A stretch of DNA of 64,000 nt from Bacteroidales bacterium (GTDB lineage: Bacteria > Bacteroidota > Bacteroidia > Bacteroidales > UBA932), in NCBI GenBank assembly GCA_017534745.1, contig JAFXVX010000013.1:186001-250000 (forward strand), read 5' to 3'. Both the position numbers and the translations under genes were made by a program. Below, piece after piece: positions 9,191 to 18,812 of this stretch. How positions within the stretch are numbered: position 1 is the stretch's first letter; each line of letters starts with the position of its first letter. The notes under the pieces are model-generated. The model saw nothing but the letters and a program-made list of their open reading frames with translations. It did not search any database and was not told the DNA's origin.

Positions 9191-9236
9191 CGTATCCAAG
9201 TAATCTACAGCGATAGAATTTTTTTTGAGGGGCAAT

Positions 9237-10313
9237 ATGGTATTACCTTCTGAAGGAATAGTGGATGCCGGACGCTTGTCTAGGATTTATGACAAAACGA
9301 CCGCGACATACAAATTCTATTGGTTTATATCAATCATTGATTTGATATGCACCAATCCTGGACGTCGTTGCTTTTCCTTTGATGAAATTATCGCAGGAAT
9401 GATTGCCGAAGCATGGTATCCTATCCACTACTTCAGGCTCTCATTTGGCAAGCTTGATTCCCTGGAATCTATTATTCTTGAGATTCAGCGAATCCTTAAC
9501 ATACCAATAGATGCCAATCGAGATTCAGTAAGAAGTAAAATTATCAGGAGTGTCGAGAATCCTGAAGTCAAGAAATTGATTCACGTGCTTTCTCTGAATG
9601 TACCTTATCGCTTTTTATCACCTTGGATTCCCAAGGCGACCGATGCTCAAGTGGTTGAGCATTCAGTTCTTTTCACAAATGGATGCCCATATGCCATAAC
9701 AGGCAGAAAAATAGTCATCGATCCTTTATGGGTTGATTATCTCATATCTTATTCATCGATTCTCAAAGATTTCACTTTCTGGAACCTATCTATTTTCCTT
9801 CAGAAGAGAAATCCCAATGTGCCCGACATCCCATCCAAACTGGTACGACCTCTTCAGCGAGCCCCTCTAACACATCAACACCGTTTTTGGGATCGCTATA
9901 TTCAATCTGTAGGGCATATATACTGCATTTACACCAATGCAGAACTTAGAGTCGGAGAATATGATCTGGATCATTTTATTCCATGGAGTTTTGTCGTTCA
10001 TGATTTGCTCTGGAATCTTCTTCCTTCAGACTCATCCGTAAACTCATCCAAGAGCAATTGCATCCCGTCATTGGATAAGTATCTTGAGCCAATGACGAGG
10101 ATACAACACGCAGCGCTGCGTGAAAATTATGCCACTAATCCATCGGACAAGCTATTTGAGGATTATATGGTCTTCCGGTGTTCTATCCCCGAATTGATAG
10201 ATGCCTCCGACGAGCGCTTCTTGGCTCTATTCAGAAATGAATTCACTCCCATGGCGCAAACTGCTACCAATATGGGGTTTGCTCCATGGTTAAATAATCC
10301 CGCGTATGGATAA
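9237..10313 (+). CDS. HNH endonuclease domain protein, first gene of a defence-like operon
   Basis: A 358-residue protein beginning at the ATG at 9237 rather than an upstream TTG. The C-terminal half carries an HNH-like core: YDLDHFIPWSFVVHDLLWNL (about 241-260), then PSDSSVNSSKSNCIPS, which supplies the conserved Asn/Ser-Lys part. The N-terminal 200 residues are of a type found with such HNH proteins in restriction islands and have no recognised fold here. It overlaps the HIT gene by 8 nt, so the two are translationally coupled. Base composition is AT-rich compared with the backbone, suggesting transfer. The likely role is to cut invading DNA as part of the McrBC-like system, but the pairing is inferred from gene order. 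Confidence 0.85.
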   Translation: MVLPSEGIVDAGRLSRIYDKTTATYKFYWFISIIDLICTNPGRRCFSFDEIIAGMIAEAWYPIHYFRLSFGKLDSLESIILEIQRILNIPIDANRDSVRSKIIRSVENPEVKKLIHVLSLNVPYRFLSPWIPKATDAQVVEHSVLFTNGCPYAITGRKIVIDPLWVDYLISYSSILKDFTFWNLSIFLQKRNPNVPDIPSKLVRPLQRAPLTHQHRFWDRYIQSVGHIYCIYTNAELRVGEYDLDHFIPWSFVVHDLLWNLLPSDSSVNSSKSNCIPSLDKYLEPMTRIQHAALRENYATNPSDKLFEDYMVFRCSIPELIDASDERFLALFRNEFTPMAQTATNMGFAPWLNNPAYG

Positions 10314-10683
10314 CATTTGCCCTTTCTGCAGAGTTGAATCCGAGCGTGAGATCATTGCATCATCGGCTCTTTCACTGGCGTTTTATGACGGATTCCCTGT
10401 CTCGCTAGGACACACACTAATTATTCCAAGACGTCATGTAGCATCTTTCTTTGAACTTACCAAAGAAGAAAAGCAGGATTTGCTTTGTCTATTGGACAAG
10501 GTCAAATGCATCATTGATGAGAAGTACCATCCAGATGGGTATAATGTGGGCGTGAATGTTGGCGAGGCTGCAGGTCAAAGTATAGTACACGTCCATTTAC
10601 ACTTAATCCCAAGGTACAAAGGAGATGTTTCTAATCCCCGTGGCGGAGTAAGAGGCGTTATCCCTGCTAAACAGAATTATTAA
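10306..10683 (+). CDS. HIT family hydrolase/transferase in a restriction-type operon
   Basis: A 125-residue HIT protein. It begins with a Cys pair (CPFC), has SLGHTLIIPRRHVASFFEL in the middle, and ends with the catalytic triad motif HVHLHLIPRY (about 93-102). HIT proteins hydrolyse nucleoside phosphoramidates, AMP-lysine or dinucleoside polyphosphates. Its start overlaps the HNH gene by 8 nt and the McrB-like gene follows 19 nt later. The intact catalytic histidines suggest an active enzyme. A role in nucleotide signalling or in clearing an adenylylated intermediate within a defence system is possible but speculative. Confidence 0.93.
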   Translation: MDNICPFCRVESEREIIASSALSLAFYDGFPVSLGHTLIIPRRHVASFFELTKEEKQDLLCLLDKVKCIIDEKYHPDGYNVGVNVGEAAGQSIVHVHLHLIPRYKGDVSNPRGGVRGVIPAKQNY

Positions 10684-10702
10684 CTCATTCAATATAGGCA
10701 TC

Positions 10703-12328
10703 ATGTTTTACGAACACGTAAAAGAATTTATCTCGAGAAGCAAATCCATTTCTGAGCAAAACCTTCAGGTCTCAGGAAACATTGGTCGTTTGGCCGCTGG
10801 ATTTCCGTCGAAATATTCCGGACTTAAAGTTAAAGTGAGTTTTGGACAAGGGAATTGGGCCAGAATTACGTGGATTGGTTTTTTAGCGGAAGGACAAGCC
10901 ATACAACATGGCATTTATCCGGTCTATTTGTATTACCGTGATATAGATCTCCTGATTCTAGCGTATGGCGTAAGCGCCACTAATCCGCCCGATATTCAGT
11001 GGCGAATAAATGATCCACAAACTATTGGGGATTATTTCAGAAAGAATAACATTAGCGCATCTGGGAAATACAATAAATCCTACGTATATAAGGTTTATTC
11101 TGGCAATGCCGTTGACGAATCAGCAGATAATGATTTGGATGATCTTATTCAAACTTACAAACATTTCTTTAACAGAGATGCCTATAAAGAAACATTAGAA
11201 CGAATAACATCCCCTGCTCAAAAAGCCCCGAAGAACACAACTATGAATCCACTTATCACAAGAGCAATTGAGGCCATAAATCAATCTGGACTACTTTATT
11301 CCAATCAGTTTATTAGTCGTTTTGTTATTAGCTTAATGACAAAGCCTTTTGTTATCCTTAGTGGGTTGGCCGGATCCGGAAAAACTCAGTTGGCAATTGC
11401 ATTCGCAAAAGCAATGAGTGCAGATGTTGATAATCAAGTATGTATTGTCCCTGTTGGTGCTGATTGGACGAATCGAGAACCATTATTGGGGTATCCAAAT
11501 TCTCTTGATAATAAGACTTATGTCTTTCCCGAAAGCGGTGCTCTCCAACTTCTGTTGCGTGCAGCTAAAGACAAGGAGAATCCATATTTCCTGATTCTTG
11601 ATGAAATGAATCTTAGTTATGTGGAAAGATATTTCGCCGATTTCCTTAGTGCGTTGGAATCTCATGACAAGATTCCTCTTTGGGAAGGAAAGGCAGATTC
11701 TCTTCCTCATAAGATTGAACTGCCACGTAATCTGTTTATCATTGGCACAATTAACGTTGATGAAACGACATATATGTTCTCGCCAAAGGTGCTGGACCGT
11801 GCAAGCGTTATTGAATTTAAGATTTCTCCCGAGGAGATGGAGACTTTTCTTAAAAAATCCCCTCATCCTCAGATTTCCAAAATTCAATCTGCGCTCAAAG
11901 AGTATGCAACAGAATTTGTTAGGCTTTCATCCTCTGACGTGAAATCTGACATGTCCAGTTCAAAAGAAATACTCATAGATAGTTTCAAACAGTTAAAACT
12001 CGTCAATGCCGAATTTGGGTATCGTTCTGCTTCTGAAATCGGACGCTTTATTGCTTTATCAAAGAGTCTTGCAGGAATGACAGATGATGAAGCAATTGAC
12101 GCCGCTATTGTTCAAAAGCTTCTTCCAAAATTGCATGGAAGCAGGAAGAAACTGGAACCAGTCCTAAAAGCGCTATGGTCAATGTGTGGGACTGGAAATG
12201 AGTTAGATATGAATCTTAGTGCTGACACTATCCCAAATGTGACAAAGTACAAACTAGCCGCAGATAAGATTCTAAGAATGTACAAAGGTGCAGTTAATAA
12301 CAGTTTTACGAGTTTTGCTGAGGCCTAA
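10703..12328 (+). CDS. McrB-like AAA+ GTPase with N-terminal DUF3578-type domain
   Basis: A 541-residue protein. The N-terminal region (about 5-160) matches the MrcB_N/DUF3578 type (ARITWIGFLAEGQAIQHGIY, VYLYYRD, LAYGVS). The AAA+ core has Walker A GLAGSGKTQLA (about 220-230), Walker B FLILDEMNLSYVERYF (about 297-312) and the McrB signature GTINVDETTYMFSPKVLDRA. McrB proteins form GTP-driven rings that translocate DNA and activate McrC. The N-terminal domain probably reads the target, perhaps a modified base. The gene is followed after 6 nt by the McrC-like gene. Composition is AT-rich. Confidence 0.93.
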   Translation: MFYEHVKEFISRSKSISEQNLQVSGNIGRLAAGFPSKYSGLKVKVSFGQGNWARITWIGFLAEGQAIQHGIYPVYLYYRDIDLLILAYGVSATNPPDIQWRINDPQTIGDYFRKNNISASGKYNKSYVYKVYSGNAVDESADNDLDDLIQTYKHFFNRDAYKETLERITSPAQKAPKNTTMNPLITRAIEAINQSGLLYSNQFISRFVISLMTKPFVILSGLAGSGKTQLAIAFAKAMSADVDNQVCIVPVGADWTNREPLLGYPNSLDNKTYVFPESGALQLLLRAAKDKENPYFLILDEMNLSYVERYFADFLSALESHDKIPLWEGKADSLPHKIELPRNLFIIGTINVDETTYMFSPKVLDRASVIEFKISPEEMETFLKKSPHPQISKIQSALKEYATEFVRLSSSDVKSDMSSSKEILIDSFKQLKLVNAEFGYRSASEIGRFIALSKSLAGMTDDEAIDAAIVQKLLPKLHGSRKKLEPVLKALWSMCGTGNELDMNLSADTIPNVTKYKLAADKILRMYKGAVNNSFTSFAEA

Positions 12329-12334
12329 TGCTTT

Positions 12335-14599
12335 ATGAATAAAACTGGCCAATTTAGGATTCCTATAGTTAAGGGTGTAGTCTTACTTGTAGACTCATCC
12401 GGGGCTCCGCTTTTTGAAGAAGCGGATGCTGCTGATTATGGAGAATCTCGTTGGCAGCTGCAGGAAGGTCAAGAATATGACTACGAATTCATTAATGCAG
12501 AAAACGATCTTATTCCAGAGCTTCGTTGGCGTCTGGAAGGACCCGATACGTTATTAAAACAGAAGCCGTTTCATGCAAATCGAGGCAAGATTGTTACCGG
12601 TATATATGTAGGAACGGTTCATTTCGTCGCTCGACGAAATGATAACGCATATATAGTCCCTGTTACTTTTGAAATACAATCCGTCAAAATTAATTACCGG
12701 GCGGATTATCGCATTATGCTCAACGAGATTACCAAGTATTATACTGATCTCGTTATGCAACAGGGGTCACAGGTCACACAAGAATTTCAAGTAGATGAAA
12801 CCGCCTCCTGTACTACTTTATATCAAAAGTTTTCTTTCGTCAGAAGCATTGTAGAGGATATCCAATTTGATGAAGCAATCCACAAGATTATCTCAAATCC
12901 GGTTAGGAAACTTACTGACATACCCGTTGAGAGGCATATTGAATCTGTTCACCGTATTTCACGGAGTGGGATGAGGCAAATTGCTTCAAGAAAAGACCGT
13001 GTGCTATATAGTTTTATCGATAAAATTGATTCATTACCCAGATATCTTACCGTTAATCACAAAACGGATTCCATAGACACGATAGAGAATCAGTTTATCA
13101 AGTATGTGTTGACATGTTTTTATGATTTCTGTAGCAGCCTTGCCACAAAACGAAATGCTAACGAGCAACTCAAAAAGGAGGTCAATGTTATTGGCAATGT
13201 TTTACAAGGGTACATGAATTCACTCTTCTTCAAAGCGGTTAGTACACCTACAAGTATTAACATCGGTAGCCCTGTGCTACAACGAAAAGAAGGGTACCGT
13301 GAAGTACTCCAAGCATGGCTGATGTTTGATCTGGCCGCAAAACTGACATGGAGTGGTGGAGATAAGGTCTACAATGCAGGGATGAAGAATGTTGCCGTAC
13401 TATATGAGTACTGGGTATTTTTCAAGCTATTGGATTGCGTTAGTGAAGTATTCGGTATCCCCACTGAAGAAAAGAGCAAACTAATTAATAGTGACGCTGA
13501 CCATATTAATCTGAATTTGGACTTATCACACGGTAATACTAAAGTTCTTGAAGGATCAACCACTTCACTCAATCGACATCTGAGAGTAAGGTTGTGTTAT
13601 AACAAGATATTCAACTATAAGAAGGACGGACATCAGGCAGGTTCATGGACAACTTGTATGCGTCCGGATTATACTCTATCCGTATGGCCGGAAGAGTTGA
13701 CCGTTGATGAAGCAGAAAGTAATGATACCATTATCCATATTCACTTTGATGCAAAGTATCGTCTAGACAAGAAACTCATTGGCGAGCAACCCGATAATCT
13801 GGAAGGGATTCAGATTGAATTGAAAGAAGAGGAAGAGAATCGTGAAAGAGATGTCTACAGGAAGGGTGATCTGCTAAAGATGCATGCATATAAAGATGCA
13901 ATCCGGCGCACCGGAGGGGCATACATCCTCTATCCTGGTAATACTAAAGAAGAAATTCATAAAGGATTCGAAGAAATCATACCTGGATTAGGTGCATTCT
14001 GCCTATCTCCGGGGCATGACGAAGACCAGATTCCTGCAATCAAGACATTCCTTGAAGAAGTTGTTGACCATTTCGCAAATAGAACAACCAAACGAGAAAA
14101 AGCCGCTCATGCCGTTCATGGCATATATGAGCAAAAATCAACTCACTTCTATGATTCTTTTCCTGAGCCTTATCTTACTTCCATGTTCCCGGACGATATA
14201 TTGGTTTTAGTTGGTTGTTATAAGAATGAAGATCATCTTAAGTGGATTTTAAGCGAGCACAAATACAATATTCGTTTTGGGGGGCCTAGACAGGGCGCAA
14301 TCTCCCTAGACGATAAATACTTGAACGCCAGATATTTGCTTCTGTACAGTTTGAATAATCATCATGATATTCGTATTTTTAAGGTATTGGGGAAGCGCCC
14401 CGATATTGTAACAGATAAGATAATGAATCAATGGCGCTACCCTAGCCCAACGCCTGACCAAATGTATATGGTGTATAACGTCTCAGAAGATGAGGTTGAG
14501 CCAGAACTGAAGAATCAAATCTGGGATATACATCACATGGTAAAAAAGAACGGTGCGCCAGGGATTGATTTCTTTACAAACCTTGTCTCACGCAAGTAG
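12335..14599 (+). CDS. McrC-like DUF2357 protein with PD-(D/E)XK nuclease domain
   Basis: A 754-residue protein. The N-terminal third looks like DUF2357. The middle holds a long helical part (about 210-400) and then a PD-(D/E)XK nuclease core: RPDYTLSV (about 443) and IHIHFDAKYRL (about 467-477), giving the D...DAK pattern. The last 140 residues (about 615-754) form an extra domain not needed for the nuclease, with RYLLLYSLNNHHDIRIFKVL and WRYPSPTPDQMYMVY. Such proteins partner McrB-type GTPases and supply the cleavage activity. The strict spacing to the McrB-like gene supports a two-component complex. Confidence 0.9.
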   Translation: MNKTGQFRIPIVKGVVLLVDSSGAPLFEEADAADYGESRWQLQEGQEYDYEFINAENDLIPELRWRLEGPDTLLKQKPFHANRGKIVTGIYVGTVHFVARRNDNAYIVPVTFEIQSVKINYRADYRIMLNEITKYYTDLVMQQGSQVTQEFQVDETASCTTLYQKFSFVRSIVEDIQFDEAIHKIISNPVRKLTDIPVERHIESVHRISRSGMRQIASRKDRVLYSFIDKIDSLPRYLTVNHKTDSIDTIENQFIKYVLTCFYDFCSSLATKRNANEQLKKEVNVIGNVLQGYMNSLFFKAVSTPTSINIGSPVLQRKEGYREVLQAWLMFDLAAKLTWSGGDKVYNAGMKNVAVLYEYWVFFKLLDCVSEVFGIPTEEKSKLINSDADHINLNLDLSHGNTKVLEGSTTSLNRHLRVRLCYNKIFNYKKDGHQAGSWTTCMRPDYTLSVWPEELTVDEAESNDTIIHIHFDAKYRLDKKLIGEQPDNLEGIQIELKEEEENRERDVYRKGDLLKMHAYKDAIRRTGGAYILYPGNTKEEIHKGFEEIIPGLGAFCLSPGHDEDQIPAIKTFLEEVVDHFANRTTKREKAAHAVHGIYEQKSTHFYDSFPEPYLTSMFPDDILVLVGCYKNEDHLKWILSEHKYNIRFGGPRQGAISLDDKYLNARYLLLYSLNNHHDIRIFKVLGKRPDIVTDKIMNQWRYPSPTPDQMYMVYNVSEDEVEPELKNQIWDIHHMVKKNGAPGIDFFTNLVSRK

Positions 14600-14614
14600 C
14601 TCGTTGAGGTTAAA

Positions 14615-17479
14615 ATGTCCTTCCTAAGCCGCATATTTGGAACAAAACGTGAAGCTACCGAGAAACACTCGGCAACTCCTGCCTCAACGCCCGAATTTGA
14701 CCGCCTGCTGGCCTTCGGTGGCGCTTTGATGCGTTTGCTTAACGAAGACCTGTATATCGCACGAAGCGACTATAAGCCCATCGTTGAGGAGTACAAGGAC
14801 ATCAAGAAATTCTTCCTGAATCTCCAGGATTCCAATCTTCTCGGAATGTACTGCGAGAAGAACGGCCTGGATGAAGAACGCATTAAGAAGGCGTTGGCTC
14901 TGTTCAAGGAACTGGAGAACCTGAAAAAGTCCCCCAGCCTCATCAAGAAACACAACGACAAATTCTTATCAAAGCATCTGGAGACTGACAAGGAATACCT
15001 GGACACCATTCTGTCGCAGGTAGATCCGGCCATCTCCCTGGACGCTGAGCAGCGTAAAGTCGTTCTTTCTGATGAGGATTACACGCTTGTAGTGGCTGGC
15101 GCCGGTGCCGGCAAGACCACCACGATGGCAGCCAAGGTCAAATACCTGGTAGAAAAGAAAGGTGTGAATCCGGAAGACATCCTGGTCATATCCTTCACGA
15201 ATAAAGCTGTCGGTGAGTTGGAAGACAAAATAGTCAAGGCCCTCCACATCAATTGCCCCGTGTCCACTTTCCACAGGACCGGATACACCATCCTGCGGGA
15301 GAATGATGCCAAGAAGCGCAATATCAAGGATGAAGGTTTCATGTGGAGCGTCATCACGGATTACCTGAAGAACGATGTCTTGAAGAAGCCCGAGATGGTG
15401 GAGAAGCTTATTCTCCTCTTCGGGACCTACTTTGACGCGCCCTACAATGGCGAGGATATGGCCTCCTTCTTCAGCTACATGTCCAAGGCTGACTTCGCCA
15501 CTATGAAGAACATCCTGTCGGAGGACAGCCAGCAGATTATCAATAAGCGGACAAAGAAGGCAATCACAATCAATTATGAGACGCTGCGGTCTTCTGAGGA
15601 AGTAGTAATAGCCAACTTCCTCTACCTCAACAAAATTGACTACATTTACGAGAATCCGTATCCGTACAGTTTCCCGAATTCACACAGGGCATATACTCCA
15701 GACTTCACCATCACGCAGAACGGCAAGACCGTTTACATAGAGCACTTTGGTATCACGGAGGACGGAAACCATAGCCGGTACACTCCTGAGCAACTGGAGA
15801 AATATAAATGGTGGATTAAAAAGAAGGTAAACTTCCATAAGGAGCACGGCACCGATTTGATATTCACTTTCTCCAAATACAAGGATGGCCGGACCATTGT
15901 GGATGACCTCCGGCAGAAACTAGTCAAGAGAGGCATTGTACTGGAGCCCCGTGCCCCTCAGGAAGTCTACGAGAAGATAGTTTCTACCGAGGAGAATAAG
16001 TATATCGCCAATCTGGTTAAACTGATATGCCGTTTCATCCACAACTTCAAGGCTTACGGCTACTCTATGGACATGTTCCGGGATATGAGGAACCAGTCCA
16101 ATAATGTGCGCACGCAGCTATTCCTGGATGTCTGTCGCCAGTGCTATATGGAGTACACACAGAAGCTGGATGACGCCAATGCAGTGGACTTCGAGGATAT
16201 GATAAATGATTCCGCGAAAATCCTTAAGCAGCAGCAAGATAAAGGTATTCACTTGGACTACAAGTACATCATTATTGATGAGTACCAGGATATCTCCCGC
16301 CAGCGCTTTAATCTCGCTCAGGAATTAGCCAAGATCAGTGATGCCAAGATAATTGCCGTTGGCGATGACTGGCAGTCTATATTTGCCTATGCCGGTTCCG
16401 ACATCTCCCTATTCACCAAGTTTTCGGAGGTTATGGGCTATGGTGAAGAACTGCTGATTACGCGAACCTACCGCAACTCTCAGGAGGTAATTGATGTAGC
16501 CGGCAATTTTATCCAGAAGAATACTTCACAGATTAAAAAGCATCTGGAGAGCCCCAAGCATATCGATATGCCGTTTGTGGTTGAGACGTATTCTGAAGAG
16601 ACGGAGAAGAAGGACACTGACGGCAAGAATGGCAAACTCCAGCAGCAAGCCACTGCCATTGATAGAGTCATTGGGCAGATTGTTGAGGCAAACAAAGCTG
16701 AAGGCAAACCGGCCAACTCTTCCATCCTACTGATTGGCCGATACGGATTTGACGCCTCAAACCTTGCTAGAACGGGACGGTACAGATATGACGAGAAAAC
16801 TGGGGAGGTGAAGTCCATGGCTTTCCCTAATGTAGATATTACTTTCCTGACTGCACACCGATCTAAAGGTCTGGGATTTGACAACGTAATTATAATTAAT
16901 GCCACCAATGGCACCTACGGATTCCCGTCCATGATCGAGGATGATCCGGTGTTACAGCTGGTTGTTCATAGCGATAGGACCATTGAATACGCTGAGGAGC
17001 GCCGCCTCTTCTATGTTGCAATGACGCGCACCAAGAACCGTGTTTACATCGTGGTGCCTCAAAATAGGCCTTCACGCTTTATAGCAGAGTTGGTTCAAGA
17101 TTACCCGGGCATCAAAGTCAACGGCGAGTTAGATATCGACAAGAAGGTCGAACCAATTTTATCCGTCATGAAGCGCTGCCCCGTATGCGGATATCCAATG
17201 CAATACAAATACAAGAGGGATTTCGGCCTTCGCCTTTGGATTTGCACCAACGAGCCAGAAATTTGCGACTTCATGACGAACGACCTTCGCGGCGGCATAC
17301 TACCCATCCTGAAGTGCGACCGCTGTAGTGATGGTTATTTAATTGTCAAGATAGGGAAAGATCGTACAGAACCATTTCTTGGCTGCACCAATTACAAAGC
17401 CGACAAAACCGGATGTCCCGGCTGGATGACTAAAGAGTATTACGAAAAAATTCTGTTATCACCGTCAAATCATAAATAG
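14615..17479 (+). CDS. UvrD/HelD-type superfamily 1 helicase with nuclease-like insertion and C4 zinc ribbons
   Basis: A 954-residue SF1 helicase. Motif I is VVAGAGAGKTTTMAAK (about 159-174), Ia ISFTNKAVGELEDKI, II IIIDEYQDISRQRF (about 551-564), III AVGDDWQSIFAYAGSD, and the late motifs are FLTAHRSKGLGFDNV and ERRLFYVAMTRTKNRVY. Between Ia and II (about 328-390) lies a PD-(D/E)XK-like insertion: AYTPDFTITQNGKTVYIEHF. The C-terminus (about 852-950) has two topoisomerase-type zinc ribbons (CPVCGYPM, CDRCSDGY). It starts 15 nt after the McrC-like gene. Its base composition is richer in GC than that of the McrBC part, so it may have a separate origin. Confidence 0.93.
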   Translation: MSFLSRIFGTKREATEKHSATPASTPEFDRLLAFGGALMRLLNEDLYIARSDYKPIVEEYKDIKKFFLNLQDSNLLGMYCEKNGLDEERIKKALALFKELENLKKSPSLIKKHNDKFLSKHLETDKEYLDTILSQVDPAISLDAEQRKVVLSDEDYTLVVAGAGAGKTTTMAAKVKYLVEKKGVNPEDILVISFTNKAVGELEDKIVKALHINCPVSTFHRTGYTILRENDAKKRNIKDEGFMWSVITDYLKNDVLKKPEMVEKLILLFGTYFDAPYNGEDMASFFSYMSKADFATMKNILSEDSQQIINKRTKKAITINYETLRSSEEVVIANFLYLNKIDYIYENPYPYSFPNSHRAYTPDFTITQNGKTVYIEHFGITEDGNHSRYTPEQLEKYKWWIKKKVNFHKEHGTDLIFTFSKYKDGRTIVDDLRQKLVKRGIVLEPRAPQEVYEKIVSTEENKYIANLVKLICRFIHNFKAYGYSMDMFRDMRNQSNNVRTQLFLDVCRQCYMEYTQKLDDANAVDFEDMINDSAKILKQQQDKGIHLDYKYIIIDEYQDISRQRFNLAQELAKISDAKIIAVGDDWQSIFAYAGSDISLFTKFSEVMGYGEELLITRTYRNSQEVIDVAGNFIQKNTSQIKKHLESPKHIDMPFVVETYSEETEKKDTDGKNGKLQQQATAIDRVIGQIVEANKAEGKPANSSILLIGRYGFDASNLARTGRYRYDEKTGEVKSMAFPNVDITFLTAHRSKGLGFDNVIIINATNGTYGFPSMIEDDPVLQLVVHSDRTIEYAEERRLFYVAMTRTKNRVYIVVPQNRPSRFIAELVQDYPGIKVNGELDIDKKVEPILSVMKRCPVCGYPMQYKYKRDFGLRLWICTNEPEICDFMTNDLRGGILPILKCDRCSDGYLIVKIGKDRTEPFLGCTNYKADKTGCPGWMTKEYYEKILLSPSNHK

Positions 17480-17482
17480 CCA

Positions 17483-18223
17483 ATGGAGTGGAGCATTATC
17501 ATAATGATTGGGGCCGTTGTTGCTCTCTTTGTACTGGCTATTATCTTGAGAAGAACGAAAGGGAAACGAGGGGAAAAGAAGGTCGCGGCTCTGTTGGTGC
17601 GCCTTCCTGAGAAAGAATACAGGGTCATCAATGATTTGCTGATTCAATCGGGCGGACATAGTACCCAAATTGACCACGTTGTCATTTCTGTCTATGGAAT
17701 CTTCGTCATTGAGACTAAATACTACCAAGGTTGGATTTACGGTGGCGAGAATAGCGAATACTGGACGCAAAATATCTACGGCAACAAATACCTGTTTCGG
17801 AATCCATTGTGGCAAAATCAAGGTCATGTGAAGACTGTTGCTCGACTGGTTGGTGATTTAAGTAATGTCCCCATCTACAACATCGTCGCATTCTCTCACC
17901 AGGCTACCATCAAGGTGGATCGCTCTCTTCCAGTCATGTACTGGAGGAATATAGTGCCATATATCAAGTGTCATGAAGAAGTCCATCTGACCGAAGTCCA
18001 GGCTGATGAAATCTACAACACCCTCCTATCCGTCAATGTTAACGACAAAGTGGCACGCAAACAACATTTAGCCAGCGTAAAGCACAATCAAGAACGTCGT
18101 AATACTGCTGTGGCTAACGGAAAGTGCCCGCGCTGTGGCGGTAATCTTGTGATGCGGGATGGCCGTTATGGTCGATTCTACGGATGCTCTAACTATCCGA
18201 AATGTAAGTATATACTAAAATGA
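17483..18223 (+). CDS. NERD-domain nuclease-related protein with membrane anchor and topoisomerase-type zinc ribbon
   Basis: A 246-residue protein 3 nt downstream of the helicase. An N-terminal membrane span (about 4-22) precedes the NERD domain (about 28-150), whose nuclease-like residues are visible in GEKKVA, IDHVVISVYGIFVIETKYY (D...ExK) and GWIYG. The C-terminus ends in a C4 zinc ribbon (CPRCGGNLVMRDGRYGRFYG, then CSNYPKCKYIL), the same kind as at the end of the helicase. NERD proteins are predicted nucleases linked to DNA processing. The shared zinc-ribbon type and tight spacing suggest that helicase and NERD protein act on the same substrate, perhaps at the membrane. Confidence 0.93.
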   Translation: MEWSIIIMIGAVVALFVLAIILRRTKGKRGEKKVAALLVRLPEKEYRVINDLLIQSGGHSTQIDHVVISVYGIFVIETKYYQGWIYGGENSEYWTQNIYGNKYLFRNPLWQNQGHVKTVARLVGDLSNVPIYNIVAFSHQATIKVDRSLPVMYWRNIVPYIKCHEEVHLTEVQADEIYNTLLSVNVNDKVARKQHLASVKHNQERRNTAVANGKCPRCGGNLVMRDGRYGRFYGCSNYPKCKYILK

Positions 18224-18353
18224 ATAAAGAGATTTCTTGTGGGCGCAGAAGCAGCCGGCCATCACTGACGGCATTCTTCATCCGTGTCGGATTTTGGGAC
18301 ACATTAGCGATGAAAAGATCTCATAAATAGTTGAAACTTAACACTATAATTCT

Positions 18354-18788
18354 ATGAGCAAAGGATTGACATTTTTTCTTGGGATTTTTACTGGTGTACT
18401 GCTGACGTTCGGCGTTTGTTTTGTCATTAACTACGCGAAACAGGGTGATAATAACGGCGAAACAAAAGAGGAACAGGCAAAGTTACCTAAGGGGATGAAT
18501 TTTTTGGATGAGCCGGTTCCTTTCACTGAAGCAAAGAAATTTAAGATTTTACAGGTCGTCTTCGATGATGCTGCTCTCGCAAATTCCGAGAAAAAACTTG
18601 AATTCACAAATGACTTTATTTATTCCGATCCTGTAGTTCTTATTGTTGCAGATCAGGCAAATACCTTCTACGACGATCAGATTGTAAAGGCGCCTAACGA
18701 TTGTAAGGTCATGCAGGTCGGGACATTTAAGTATGAATCTGGATTAGGCTGGAGGACAGTACCTGTCATCCGGTTCGTCAAGGAGTAG
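18354..18788 (+). CDS. small membrane-anchored protein of unknown function
   Basis: A 144-residue protein not recognised. It has one N-terminal membrane span (about 5-27; FFLGIFTGVLLTFGVCFVI), a short charged linker (KQGDNNGETKEEQAK) and a compact beta-rich domain (about 55-144) with FKILQVVFDDAALANS, DPVVLIVADQ and VGTFKYESGLGWRTVPVIRF. No catalytic motif is seen. It follows the NERD gene by 130 nt on the same strand and precedes the HARE-HTH gene. A housekeeping role or a link to the island is equally possible. Confidence 0.75.
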   Translation: MSKGLTFFLGIFTGVLLTFGVCFVINYAKQGDNNGETKEEQAKLPKGMNFLDEPVPFTEAKKFKILQVVFDDAALANSEKKLEFTNDFIYSDPVVLIVADQANTFYDDQIVKAPNDCKVMQVGTFKYESGLGWRTVPVIRFVKE

Positions 18789-18812
18789 TAAGATTTCACG
18801 AATCCTGATTCT

